From positions 6,386,001 through 6,450,000 of the forward strand of contig NZ_CP134500.1 of NCBI RefSeq assembly GCF_031760065.1: a stretch of DNA of 64,000 nucleotides, written 5' to 3'. A model generated the notes under the pieces. It ran no database searches, was not told the DNA's origin, and saw only the letters and a list, made by a program, of their open reading frames with translations. A program made the translations under genes and the position numbers. The stretch is from Streptomyces durocortorensis (GTDB taxonomy: Bacteria > Actinomycetota > Actinomycetes > Streptomycetales > Streptomycetaceae). This document shows, piece by piece, positions 9,805 through 18,151 of this stretch (the first letter of the stretch is position 1; each line of letters begins with the position of its first letter).

Positions 9805-10449
9805 ATGGATGTACTGACAGACAACTTCTCCCTCTACGGCGAGGGCTTCCTCGGCACCGTCGAACTGACCGTCTACGCCTCCGCGCTGGCGCTCGTCCTC
9901 GGCTTCCTGATGGCCTCCTTCCGGGTCGCGCCCGTCGGCTCCTTCCGGGTCTTCGGCACCGTCTGGGTCACCGTGCTCCGCAACACCCCGCTGACGCTGC
10001 TGTTCTTCGCGGTCCTGCTCGGTCTGCCCCGCTTCGGGCTCGTCCTGCCGTTCCAGGCCTTCGCGGTCATCGCGCTGGGCTGCTACACCTCGGCGTTCAT
10101 CTGCGAGGTGCTGCGCTCCGGCATCAACACCGTGCCCAAGGGCCAGGGCGAGGCCGCCCGCAGCCTCGGCATGAACTTCGGCCAGACCCTGAGCACCGTG
10201 GTGCTGCCGCAGGCGTTCCGGTCGGTGATCCCGCCGGTCGGCTCGACCCTGATCGCGCTGGCCAAGAACTCCGCGATCGCCGGGGCGTTCAGCGTCACCG
10301 AGCTGCTCGGCACCTACAAGACGCTCAACGAGCTGGGCTACAGCATCATCTGGACCTTCATCTGGATCGCCGTCGGCTACCTGATCATCACCCTGACCAT
10401 CAGTGCGCTGTTCAACGTGATGGAGAAGCGCTGGGGAGTCGCCCGATGA
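9805..10449 (+). CDS. gluC: Glutamate-type ABC transporter permease
   Basis: 214-residue inner-membrane permease of the HisMQ family with about five membrane helices. The EAA loop, which contacts the ATPase, is visible as GQGEAARSLGMNFGQTLSTV. An RNTPLTLLFF segment typical of this family lies before it. Its stop overlaps the ATG of the second permease gene (ATGA), so the two subunits are translationally coupled and probably form a heterodimer. Confidence 0.93.
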   Translation: MDVLTDNFSLYGEGFLGTVELTVYASALALVLGFLMASFRVAPVGSFRVFGTVWVTVLRNTPLTLLFFAVLLGLPRFGLVLPFQAFAVIALGCYTSAFICEVLRSGINTVPKGQGEAARSLGMNFGQTLSTVVLPQAFRSVIPPVGSTLIALAKNSAIAGAFSVTELLGTYKTLNELGYSIIWTFIWIAVGYLIITLTISALFNVMEKRWGVAR

Positions 10450-11333
10450 CCACCACCCGTACCCGCAAGCCGTCGCTGCCCGCGGCCACCGCGCTCTACG
10501 ACATCCCCGGCCCGGTGGCCCGCAAGCGGCACCTCACCTACGGGCTCGCCTCGACGGCGGTGATCCTCGGGCTGTTCGGCTGGATTCTCTATCTGCTCTT
10601 CGACACCGGCCAGTTCACCGAGGAGAAGTGGCGGCCCTTCGCATACGCGGGCATCCAGGAACTGCTGCTGCGCGGGCTCGGCAACACCCTCAAGGCCTTC
10701 GCGTACGCCGCGGTCCTCTCCCTCGCGCTGGGAGCGGTCCTCGCGGTCGGCCGGCTCTCCGTGCACCGGCCGGTCCGCTGGATCTCCACCGTGCTGGTCG
10801 AGTTCTTCCGGGCCATGCCGGTGCTGGTGATGATCTTCTTCATCTTCGTCGCGCTGAAGGTGCAGGCGCTGCCCGCCCTGGTCGCCGGGCTGACGCTCTA
10901 CAACGGCTCCGTGCTCGCCGAGGTGTTCCGGACCGGGATCAACTCCGTGGACCGGGGCCAGCGCGAGGCCGCGTACGCCCTGGGAATGCGCAAGACGCAG
11001 GTCACGACCTTCGTCCTGGCCCCGCAGGCGGTACGCGCGATGCTGCCGACCATCATCAGTCAGCTGGTGGTCGCGCTCAAGGACACCTCACTGGGCTATC
11101 TGATCACCTACGAGGAATTCCTCCACGCCGGGAAGCTGATCGCGTCGAACCTCGACTACGATCTTCCTTTCATCCCCGTGGTGATGGTGATCTCTCCGAT
11201 CTACATCGGGATGTGCATGCTGCTCTCGTGGTTCGCCACCTGGGTGGCCAGGAGGCAGCGGCGCAACCTCAAGACCAAAGCGGTCGAGGTGGCCCCGGCC
11301 GAACCAGGGACGCTGCTGCCGGGAGGGCAGTAG
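10446..11333 (+). CDS. gluD: Glutamate-type ABC transporter permease, second subunit
   Basis: 295-residue permease partner of GluC. It has an extra N-terminal region of about 35 cytoplasmic residues before the first helix, then a HisMQ domain with EFFRAMPVLVMIFFIF and the EAA loop QREAAYALGMRKTQVTTF. The tail is rich in basic residues and then Ala/Pro. It is the last gene of the operon; its stop lies inside a strong hairpin. Confidence 0.92.
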   Translation: MTTTRTRKPSLPAATALYDIPGPVARKRHLTYGLASTAVILGLFGWILYLLFDTGQFTEEKWRPFAYAGIQELLLRGLGNTLKAFAYAAVLSLALGAVLAVGRLSVHRPVRWISTVLVEFFRAMPVLVMIFFIFVALKVQALPALVAGLTLYNGSVLAEVFRTGINSVDRGQREAAYALGMRKTQVTTFVLAPQAVRAMLPTIISQLVVALKDTSLGYLITYEEFLHAGKLIASNLDYDLPFIPVVMVISPIYIGMCMLLSWFATWVARRQRRNLKTKAVEVAPAEPGTLLPGGQ

Positions 11334-11358
11334 CCGGGCAGTGCCCGCCCGGCAGCAG
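11313..11358. terminator. Hairpin terminator spanning the gluD stop
   Basis: CTGCTGCCGGG (11313-11323) pairs perfectly with CCCGGCAGCAG (11348-11358). After one mismatch the stem continues GGGCA/TGCCC around a 10-base loop that holds the gluD stop codon. Between convergent gluD and the L,D-transpeptidase it can serve both. The rest of the gap (11359-11542) shows no gene I can support. Confidence 0.7.
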
Positions 11359-11542
11359 TCGGTGATCACTTCTCGCGCGGCGGGACCGGGAGAAGACCCG
11401 GGCCCGTACCGGGCGAGGAGAAGGTCAGCTGCGTGCCGGTCGGGTTGTGCTCGATGCAAGACGCCGAGCGGCCCCACGTCGTGGAGAAACGCGACGAGGG
11501 TGCCGCTCGACTTCGTGCCGGTGACCGTGGCGGCCCGCGCGG

Positions 11543-12784
11543 TTACTTCAGGGCGCTCTTGGCCTGCCAGTCGGCCCACGACACGTTCCACGCGCCGTAT
11601 CCGTTGCCCTCGGCGACGGTGCCCTTGGCGTCCGCGCCGGTGATCTCGAACGGATCGCCCACCCGCACCTGTCCGTACAGCGCGGAGGCGTTCGCGTCGC
11701 TCATTCCGACGCAGCCCGAACTCCGGTTGGCCTGGCCGAAATAGCCCGCGTTCCACGGGGCCGCGTGTGCGTACATCCCCGACCACGTCAGCCGCATCGA
11801 GTAGTCGACCATCTTGTCGTAGGCGTCGCCGAGGCCCACCGTCTCGGAGCGCATGTTGATCGTGCCCTCCTTCGACATCAGGACCGCCGTGCCCCGCCAG
11901 GACGCCTTCTCACCGCCCGGGGTGCCCGCCGACATCGGGATGTCCAGGACCTGCTTCCCGTCCCGGTGCAGGGCGAGGCGGTGCCGGTCGAGGTCGACCT
12001 TGACGACCTGGGCCGCGCCGATGGTGAACGTCGTCGTGTAGTCGCGGACGAACCAGCCGCCGTCCGTACCCGTGTCGATGCCGTTCAGCTGCGCGGCCAG
12101 GGTGACCTTCGTGCCGGGCTTCCAGTACTCCTTCGGGCGCCAGTCGACACGGTCCTTGCCCGAGTAGTCCTGGAGCCAGCCCCAGGAGCCCTCGGTGTCG
12201 TTGGAGGTGGACACCTTGAGGGCCTTCTCCACGGCCGCCTTGTTCTTCACCGGGTGGTCGAAGACGACGGACAGCGGCTGGGCGATGCCCACGGTCGTGT
12301 TCTTCCCGGGCGCGAGCGACAGCTTGTTGACCTTCTCGGCCCCGGCGGTGGTGAAGACTGCCTGGTCACTGCCGCCGTCGGAGTCCTTCGCCCGCACCGT
12401 GTACGCGGTGCCCGGCGCGGCTACCCGCTCGGATATCCAGGTCCGGCCGTCGGCGGATATCTTCCCGGCCAGCGCGCCGCTCTCGCCCGCCGTCACCGCC
12501 ACCGACTTCAGCTTCCCGTGCGCCAGGGTCACCTTCACCGGCTGCCCCGGCGCCGCAGCCTTGCCCTTGAGGTTCACCGAGATGCTGGTGTCGGGCGCCA
12601 CATCGGGGTCGGCCCCGGCCGAGGTGGAGCCACCGGCGTAGCAGCCGGTGAGCGCGGCGGCGAGGAGCGCCGCCGGACCGGCCAGAACGGTACGTCGGAT
12701 GCCGGGGCGCGCGGACCGCGACAGGCGTGCGGAGCGTGACGGGTGTGCGGGGCGTGCGGAACGTGACGGGCGTGCGGAACTCAA
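11543..12784 (-). CDS. L,D-transpeptidase lipoprotein with Ig-like domains
   Basis: 413-residue cell-envelope enzyme expected to make 3-3 peptidoglycan crosslinks, of the mycobacterial LdtMt2 type. A Ser/Ala/Arg/Pro-rich N-terminal tail precedes a signal peptide ending in the lipobox LTGC. Two Ig-like segments follow, then a YkuD catalytic domain with His in MYAHAAPW and the nucleophile in SSGCVGMS (Cys near residue 358). The start is a TTG at 12784, preceded at good spacing by GGGAGG; no other start gives both a Shine-Dalgarno and the full signal peptide. The N-terminal tail comes from a 27-bp DNA repeat. Confidence 0.9.
   Translation of the reverse strand: MSSARPSRSARPAHPSRSARLSRSARPGIRRTVLAGPAALLAAALTGCYAGGSTSAGADPDVAPDTSISVNLKGKAAAPGQPVKVTLAHGKLKSVAVTAGESGALAGKISADGRTWISERVAAPGTAYTVRAKDSDGGSDQAVFTTAGAEKVNKLSLAPGKNTTVGIAQPLSVVFDHPVKNKAAVEKALKVSTSNDTEGSWGWLQDYSGKDRVDWRPKEYWKPGTKVTLAAQLNGIDTGTDGGWFVRDYTTTFTIGAAQVVKVDLDRHRLALHRDGKQVLDIPMSAGTPGGEKASWRGTAVLMSKEGTINMRSETVGLGDAYDKMVDYSMRLTWSGMYAHAAPWNAGYFGQANRSSGCVGMSDANASALYGQVRVGDPFEITGADAKGTVAEGNGYGAWNVSWADWQAKSALK
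12725..12778 (-). repeat. 27-bp tandem repeat coding the transpeptidase N-terminal tail
   Basis: Two near-identical 27-base units (starting 12725 and 12752, built from GCGTGCGGA, CGTGACGGG and GTGCGG blocks) lie within the 5' end of the transpeptidase gene. They encode the basic Ser-Ala-Arg-Pro repeats. The period is a multiple of three, so copy-number change would lengthen or shorten the tail without breaking the frame. Confidence 0.65.
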
Positions 12785-12887
12785 CGAAACCTCCCAGGCA
12801 GGACACTCAGCTGGTCAGAGGCCAATTCGCCCATGTCGGGTTCCGTCCGGAGCGGAAAATCTCACCGCCGGAAGCGGAGTGCGGCGC

Positions 12888-13637
12888 TCAGCTGCTCGCC
12901 CGGTGCGACGCCGGTGTGCCGGTGCTCGGCGCGGGCTCCTGTGCCTCGCGCGTCACATCGCCGACGACCTCGACCACATCGGGGCCATACGCCTGGGAGT
13001 TGACGACCTTCAGCAGCAGGCAGAACGACTTGTTGCCGTGCTTGCGCAGCAGCTTCTCGTGGTTGCGGGCCACATAGCGGGTCGCCGCCTGGTTCGTGAT
13101 GGCCCGCTGCCCGCAGAACACGAAGACCGGACGTGCGTCCTGCCCGCCCGTCAGCCGGGCGAGCAGGACGTACTCCGAGGTTCCGGGCTCCAGCCGGTAG
13201 CGCTCCGCCCCGATCCGGAAGGCGACCCGGTCCGGGCCGGGGTCCTGCTCGACGTTGATCCGGACCCCGGGCAGCAGGGTGCGCAGATGCGCCGCCATCC
13301 GCTGGTTGGACATCGGGCCGCCGACGCAGAACTCCGTACGCTCCCCGAACCCCTGCTGGGCCGTGTCGTGGGTCACGATCTGCGCATGCGCCCCGCAGTC
13401 CTTGATCAGCGCGGAGAGTTCGAGCAGGGCGAAGGCGTCGTGGCGGTGCACGGACCCGTCGGCGCCCGCGTACCGGTTCACGACGAGCAGGCACTCGGAG
13501 TTGCGTGGCAGCCCGAAGAAGGCCTGTTTGCGGCGGAGCTTGCGCCGCCAGAGGTAGGTCCGGGCCAGCCAGCCCAGGGAGGTACTGAGTCCGGCGGCTA
13601 TCACGCCCAGCACGATGTTGCGCACGTCGTCCGTCAT
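12888..13637 (-). CDS. Membrane-anchored protein of unknown function
   Basis: 249 residues. An N-terminal membrane segment (about 7-27, NIVLGVIAAGLSTSLGWLA) is followed by basic RRKLRRK, placing the rest in the cytoplasm. The body looks like an alternating alpha/beta fold: ECLLVVNRYAGADGSVHRHD, then FCVGGPMSNQRMAAHLRTLLPG, then FVFCGQRAITNQAATRYVARN, and a last strand SFCLLLKVV. The GGPMSN turn and FCGQRAITNQ resemble nucleotide or ligand loops of Rossmann-like proteins, but I cannot name the family. It lies downstream of the divergent ggt start and upstream of the transpeptidase on the same strand, 103 bases away. Confidence 0.75.
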   Translation of the reverse strand: MTDDVRNIVLGVIAAGLSTSLGWLARTYLWRRKLRRKQAFFGLPRNSECLLVVNRYAGADGSVHRHDAFALLELSALIKDCGAHAQIVTHDTAQQGFGERTEFCVGGPMSNQRMAAHLRTLLPGVRINVEQDPGPDRVAFRIGAERYRLEPGTSEYVLLARLTGGQDARPVFVFCGQRAITNQAATRYVARNHEKLLRKHGNKSFCLLLKVVNSQAYGPDVVEVVGDVTREAQEPAPSTGTPASHRASS

Positions 13638-13742
13638 GGGCGCGCATGGTATCGGTCATTCGGGTAACCGTTCGAGGCGGTCCTGACGATCCGGCTCCGC
13701 CGGGACTACCCTGCGGCGGAGATCCGTTGACTGGAGGTACGT

Positions 13743-15560
13743 ATGCGCCGTTCCGTCGGCCGGAACACGTCCCTGTTGGCCGTCCTCGCCGTCCTCGCCT
13801 CGGTGGGGGCCGCCGCCCCGGCGGCCTCGGCGCCCTCCACCGCCCCGCACCCCGCGCCGCCCAAGTCCCCGGTGGCGGTGGGCTACGGGGGAGCGGTGGC
13901 GAGCGTTGACCGGGACGCGTCGGCCGCCGGGATCGAGGTCCTGCGCAGGGGCGGCAACGCGGTTGACGCGGCCGTCGCCACCGCGGCGGCCCTCGGGGTG
14001 ACGGAACCGTACTCGGCGGGCATCGGCGGCGGTGGCTACTTCGTCCACTACGACGCCAGGAAGCGCGCCGTGCAGACCATCGACGGCCGCGAGACAGCCC
14101 CGCGCAGCGCGGACGCCTCCCTCTTCCTGGAGAACGGCAAGCCGATCCCGTTCGCGGAGGGGATGACCAGCGGCCTCGGCGTCGGCACCCCCGGCACCCC
14201 GGCCACCTGGGAACGGGCGCTGGACGCCTGGGGCAGCAAGTCCCTGCGTACGCTGCTGAAACCGGCCGAGCGCCTGGCGCGGGACGGGTTCGTGGTGGAC
14301 GGAACCTTCCGCTCGCAGACTGCCGCCAACCGGGCCCGGTTCGCCGACTTCCCGGCCTCCGCGAAGCTGTTCCTCCCGGGCGGCGAACTCCCCGTCGTCG
14401 GCTCGGTGTTCAAGAACCCGGACCTGGCCCGTACGTACGCGAAGCTCGGCCGGGAAGGGGTCGGCGCGCTGTACCGGGGCGAGTTGGCCGACGACATCGT
14501 CCGTACCGTACGCAAGCCGCCGGTCGACCCGGACGCCACCCGGGTGGTGCGGCCCGGCGATCTGACCCGCAAGGACCTCGCTTCCTACCGGACCCTGCTC
14601 AAGGACCCGACCAGGGTGAACTACCGGGGCCTGGACGTCTACGGCATGGCCCCCTCCTCGTCCGGCGGCACCAGCGTGGGCGAGGCCCTCAACATCCTTG
14701 AGTCGACCGACCTTTCGCGGGCCGACCCCACCCGGTATCTGCATCGGCTCATCGAGGCGAGCCGGATCGCCTTCGCTGACCGGGGCCGCTGGGTGGGTGA
14801 CCCGGCGTTCGAGGACGTCCCCACGAGGGAGCTGCTGAGCCAGCGCTTCGCGGACGCCCGGGAGTGCCTGATCAGCGACGACAAGGCGCTGACCAGCCCG
14901 CTGGCGCCGGGCGACCCGCGGAACCCCGAACGGTGCGGCAGGGGTGGCGCGGCCGTTCCGACGACGTACGAGGGGGAGAGCACCACCCACCTGACGGCCG
15001 CCGACAAGTGGGGCAACGTCGTCGCCTACACCCTCACGATCGAGTCCACCGGCGGCAGCGGCATCACGGTGCCCGGCCGCGGCTTCCTGCTCAACAACGA
15101 ACTCACCGACTTCTCCTTCGCCCCCGCCGACCCGGCTGTGCACGACCCGAACCTGCCGGGACCCGGCAAGCGCCCGCGCTCGTCGATCTCGCCGACGATC
15201 GTGCTGAATCACGGCAAGCCGGTCCTCGCCCTCGGCACACCGGGCGGGGCCACGATCATCACGACCGTCCTCCAGTCGCTCACCGGACACCTGGACCGGG
15301 GGCTCCCGCTGGTCGACGCGATCGCCGCGCCGCGCGCCAGCCAGCGCAACACGGCGACGACGGACATCGAGCCGGACCTGTGGAACAGCCCGGTCCGCAC
15401 GGAGCTGGAGAGGCTCGGCCACGCCTTCAAGCAGACCCCGGAGATCGGGGCCGCCACCGGCGTGCAGCGGCTGCCCGACGGCCGATGGCTCGCGGCGGCG
15501 GAAAAGGTGCGCCGGGGCGGCGGCTCGGCCATGGTGGTGCATCCGGGCGGCAGGCGCTGA
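13743..15560 (+). CDS. ggt: Secreted gamma-glutamyltransferase
   Basis: 605-residue exported N-terminal-nucleophile hydrolase. It removes or transfers the gamma-glutamyl group of glutathione and related peptides. A cleavable signal peptide ends near APAASA. The family start block IEVLRRGGNAVDAAVA is clear, and the self-cleavage site is Thr414 in ESTTHLT, which would leave a small subunit of about 190 residues. Binding motifs GSGITVPGRGFLLNNELTDF and GTPGGATIITT are intact. A second, divergent member of the family is encoded at 51067. The mature chain should be active outside the cell. Confidence 0.93.
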   Translation: MRRSVGRNTSLLAVLAVLASVGAAAPAASAPSTAPHPAPPKSPVAVGYGGAVASVDRDASAAGIEVLRRGGNAVDAAVATAAALGVTEPYSAGIGGGGYFVHYDARKRAVQTIDGRETAPRSADASLFLENGKPIPFAEGMTSGLGVGTPGTPATWERALDAWGSKSLRTLLKPAERLARDGFVVDGTFRSQTAANRARFADFPASAKLFLPGGELPVVGSVFKNPDLARTYAKLGREGVGALYRGELADDIVRTVRKPPVDPDATRVVRPGDLTRKDLASYRTLLKDPTRVNYRGLDVYGMAPSSSGGTSVGEALNILESTDLSRADPTRYLHRLIEASRIAFADRGRWVGDPAFEDVPTRELLSQRFADARECLISDDKALTSPLAPGDPRNPERCGRGGAAVPTTYEGESTTHLTAADKWGNVVAYTLTIESTGGSGITVPGRGFLLNNELTDFSFAPADPAVHDPNLPGPGKRPRSSISPTIVLNHGKPVLALGTPGGATIITTVLQSLTGHLDRGLPLVDAIAAPRASQRNTATTDIEPDLWNSPVRTELERLGHAFKQTPEIGAATGVQRLPDGRWLAAAEKVRRGGGSAMVVHPGGRR

Positions 15561-15630
15561 GCCGGCCGGACGAAGCAGGGGCGGCGACCCGCACGGGCCC
15601 CTCGTTCTACGGGAAGGGCCCATCCGCACC

Positions 15631-16344
15631 ATGCGCACCCGAATGCTCGCCCTGACCTCCGCCGCCTGCGGCGCCGCGCTGCTTGCGGCGGCGGCGCTGC
15701 CGGCGGCCGCCAGTGACGCGGAGACGACCGCCCCGGAGGGTTCGGCCGTGGACGCGACCGAGGTGACCGCCGCCGAGCTGCTGGCCGAGGTCCGCTCCTG
15801 TACGCGGATCTCGAAGGGCAAGTACCGCACGGACAGCGGCAGCCCCAAGGCCACTGTCTCCGTCTGCGGCACCCAGGACGCCGTGTTCTGGAAGGCGGAC
15901 ATGGACATCGACTGCGACGGCCGGAAGACCAAGGAGTGCAACCTGAAGACGGACCCCTACTTCCTGCCGGAGACCGCGTTCACGTCCTCCCGCGGCGAAC
16001 CGCTGGACTCGGCCGCACTCCCCCATGTGGTGGTACCCGCCCCCGGCAAGGTGTGGGACTACCGGAAGTCGGGGCTCAGCGGCGGCAGCGTCGTCGCGGT
16101 CGTGTACGGGGACCTGGTGCGGTACGGCGTCATCGGGGACACCGGTCCCAGGGGCATCATCGGGGAGGCGTCGTACGCCATGGCCAGGACGCTGGGCATC
16201 GACCCCGACCCGGTGAGCGGAGGCGCCGAGTCAGGGGTCACGTACATCGCGTTCAAGGACTCCCGTATCTCCCCGATCGAGAGCCGTGCGAAGGCGCGGA
16301 GCCGGGGGGAGGAGCTGGCGAGGGAGTTCGTGGGGCGCTCCTGA
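15631..16344 (+). CDS. Secreted GH75-type chitosanase
   Basis: 237-residue secreted protein with a Sec signal peptide cut near LPAAAS. The mature part carries GH75 hallmarks: DAVFWKADMDIDCDG (catalytic Asp region) and the block YGVIGDTGPRGIIGEAS (catalytic Glu), with paired cysteines around CTRISKG, SVCG and CDGRKTKEC. GH75 enzymes hydrolyse chitosan, the deacetylated form of chitin. It starts 70 bases after ggt on the same strand; no other chitosan gene is nearby. Family assignment is by motif memory. Confidence 0.8.
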   Translation: MRTRMLALTSAACGAALLAAAALPAAASDAETTAPEGSAVDATEVTAAELLAEVRSCTRISKGKYRTDSGSPKATVSVCGTQDAVFWKADMDIDCDGRKTKECNLKTDPYFLPETAFTSSRGEPLDSAALPHVVVPAPGKVWDYRKSGLSGGSVVAVVYGDLVRYGVIGDTGPRGIIGEASYAMARTLGIDPDPVSGGAESGVTYIAFKDSRISPIESRAKARSRGEELAREFVGRS

Positions 16345-16449
16345 AGGTGCTTCCGAGGGGTGTCCCGGAGGTTCCTCGGTCGATCGGGCCCGGCCGGTGC
16401 CCGGTCAGAGCCCAGTCGGAGCCCGGCCGGGTGCCCGGCCAGAGCGGCG

Positions 16450-17217
16450 TCAGAGCGCGGTCAGGACCCGCGGACCGCCGTCGGTGACCGCCACCGTGTG
16501 CTCGCTGTGCGCGGCTCGGGTGCCGTCGGCCGTCCGCAGTGTCCACCCGTCCCGGTCCTCGCGGAACGCGTCGCCGCCGCCGGCGATCAGCATGGGCTCG
16601 ATCGCCAGGACCATCCCGTGCCGCAGCGGCATGCCGCGCCCCGGGCGTCCCTCGTTCGGCACGGGCGGGTCCTCGTGCATGGACCGGCCGATCCCGTGCC
16701 CGCCGTAACCCTCCATGATCCCGTAGCCCGCGTCCCGGCAGACCGTGCCGATCGCGTGGGCGATGTCGCCGATGCGGTTGCCCACCACTGCCGCGGCGAT
16801 CCCTGCCTCCAGGGCCCGGTCGGCGGTGGCGATGAGCCGGGTGTCGGCGGGGCGGGCGCGGCCCACGGTGAAGCTGACCGCCGAGTCGCCCGCCCAGCCG
16901 TCGAGGAGGGCGCCCGTGTCCACGCTGACCAGGTCCCCGTCCCGCAGCGGCTCGGCCGAGGGGATGCCGTGCACGATCGCGTCGTTGACCGAGACGCAGA
17001 CGACGGCCGGGAAGGGCGTGGAGGCGAAGTGGGGCCGGTAGTTCAGGAACGGCGAGGAGGCGCCGGCCTCGCTCAGCACCTCGCGGGCCGCCTCGTCCAG
17101 TTGGCGCGGGGTCACGCCGACCGCCGCGACTTTCCGCGTACGGGTCAGGATCTGCGCGACGATCCGGCCGGCCTCGCGCATCGCTTCGATGTCGGTGTCT
17201 GTCTTGATGTGAACCAT
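16450..17217 (-). CDS. map: Methionine aminopeptidase type I
   Basis: 255-residue cytoplasmic metallo-peptidase that removes the initiator Met. All five metal ligands are visible: Asp in VSVDTGALLDGWAGDSA (two), His in GHGIGRSMHEDPP, Glu in LAIEPMLI and Glu in AAHSEHTVAVTD; the substrate His is in DAIVHGIP. The start is the ATG at 17217 (or 17223, adding two residues); the longer open frame upstream lacks homology. No SecA-type zinc extension is present. The start codon abuts a perfect inverted repeat shared with a divergent XRE regulator gene, suggesting special control. It is probably not the housekeeping copy, which usually sits by ribosomal genes. Confidence 0.9.
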   Translation of the reverse strand: MVHIKTDTDIEAMREAGRIVAQILTRTRKVAAVGVTPRQLDEAAREVLSEAGASSPFLNYRPHFASTPFPAVVCVSVNDAIVHGIPSAEPLRDGDLVSVDTGALLDGWAGDSAVSFTVGRARPADTRLIATADRALEAGIAAAVVGNRIGDIAHAIGTVCRDAGYGIMEGYGGHGIGRSMHEDPPVPNEGRPGRGMPLRHGMVLAIEPMLIAGGGDAFREDRDGWTLRTADGTRAAHSEHTVAVTDGGPRVLTAL

Positions 17218-17221
17218 GCCC

Positions 17222-17266
17222 ATTACTATACCGGTCGAAGCGGTATAGTAATGACGGTATAGAAAT
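17222..17266. promoter_or_regulatory. Shared operator between map and the XRE regulator
   Basis: ATTACTATACCG (17222-17233) and CGGTATAGTAAT (17241-17252) form a perfect 12-bp inverted repeat with a 7-base spacer. A third half-site CGGTATAGAAAT (17255-17266) repeats the right arm with one change, 14 bases on. TATAGT and TATACC look like -10 elements for the two strands. The right and third arms lie directly before the XRE gene and the left arm touches the map start, so a dimer bound here should block both transcripts. Confidence 0.75.
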
Positions 17267-17290
17267 GGTGCACCGTGGTAGGGTGGCCGC

Positions 17291-17560
17291 ATGGTCCGCA
17301 CCCCCCTGACCCCCGAAGAGCGCCTGCGCGGCGAGCGGCTCGGCCTGCTGCTCCGCGAAGCGCGCGGGGAGCGCAGCATGGCAGCCGTCGCCGCGAGCGC
17401 CGGAATCTCCACGGAGACCCTCCGCAAGATCGAGACCGGCCGCGCCCCGACCCCGGCCTTCTTCACCGTGGCCGCCCTCGCCGGCGCGCTGGGCCTCTCC
17501 CTGGACGAGATCCTCGGCGGCTGCGCACCGGAACCGGTCGCGGTGCCGCTGATCGCGTAG
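17291..17560 (+). CDS. XRE-family transcriptional regulator
   Basis: 89-residue DNA-binding protein that is almost entirely one helix-turn-helix domain: RLGLLLREARGERSMAAVAA, then SAGISTETLRKIETGRAPTPA as the recognition region, and FFTVAALAGALGLSLDEIL. It has no ligand or metal domain, which fits a simple autorepressor. It is divergent from map with a shared three-arm operator, so the likely targets are itself and map. Start at ATG 17291, after purine-rich GGTAGGGTGG. Confidence 0.88.
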   Translation: MVRTPLTPEERLRGERLGLLLREARGERSMAAVAASAGISTETLRKIETGRAPTPAFFTVAALAGALGLSLDEILGGCAPEPVAVPLIA

Positions 17561-17599
17561 TGCCCCCTCCGGAGGCATGCAGGGCGTAGGGTCGCGCCC

Positions 17600-17980
17600 G
17601 TGACTCTCCAGGACTTCGCCCGCAGCGAATACGTCAGCCTGACCACCTACCGGAAGGACGGCACGCCCGTCGCCACGCCCGTCTGGGCGGCCGCCGAGGG
17701 TGGTGTGCTGTACGTCTGGACCCGCTCCGACTCGTGGAAGGTCAAGCGGCTGCGCAACAACAGCAAGGTCGTCGTGACCGTCTGCGACGTGCGGGGCCGG
17801 ATCGCCGATGGGGCCCCGAGCGCCGAAGGCACCGCCACGCTCCTCGACGAGGACGCGACCCGTGCGGTGCGCAAGCTGCTGGCCCGCAAGTACACGTGGA
17901 AGTTCTGGCTGGTCGACTGGCCCGCCATGGTCGCCCGGCTCGGCAAGCGCCCGCACACCGGGGTCGCCGTCACGTTCTGA
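17600..17980 (+). CDS. PPOX-class flavin/F420-dependent oxidoreductase
   Basis: 126-residue split-barrel protein of the pyridoxamine-phosphate-oxidase superfamily. Diagnostic are YVSLTTYRKDGTPVATPVWAA and the phosphate-binding TRSDSWKVKRLRNN. Streptomyces members of this size are usually annotated as F420-dependent; the cofactor cannot be decided from sequence alone. GTG start at 17600, 39 bases after the XRE gene on the same strand, so it may share its transcript. Confidence 0.82.
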   Translation: MTLQDFARSEYVSLTTYRKDGTPVATPVWAAAEGGVLYVWTRSDSWKVKRLRNNSKVVVTVCDVRGRIADGAPSAEGTATLLDEDATRAVRKLLARKYTWKFWLVDWPAMVARLGKRPHTGVAVTF

Positions 17981-18151
17981 GCCTTCCGCGCCTTCCGGGT
18001 CCGTTCGCCGGAGCGCGCGGGGGGCGCACGACGCGGCTGCCGTGCTCCCGCCGCAGTGTGCCCGAAAGCTGCGCGTAGCCGTCCCGTAACACACCTGCGG
18101 TCGAATGCCTCCGGACTGGAAGGTTCCAGTCGACGGTCGGCGAGGGCGACG

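Noticed and set aside
11359..11542. Possible short coding fragment on the minus strand
   Set aside because: One reading gives a plausible tail (CIEHNPTGTQLTFSSPG) but no family could be named and there is no start.
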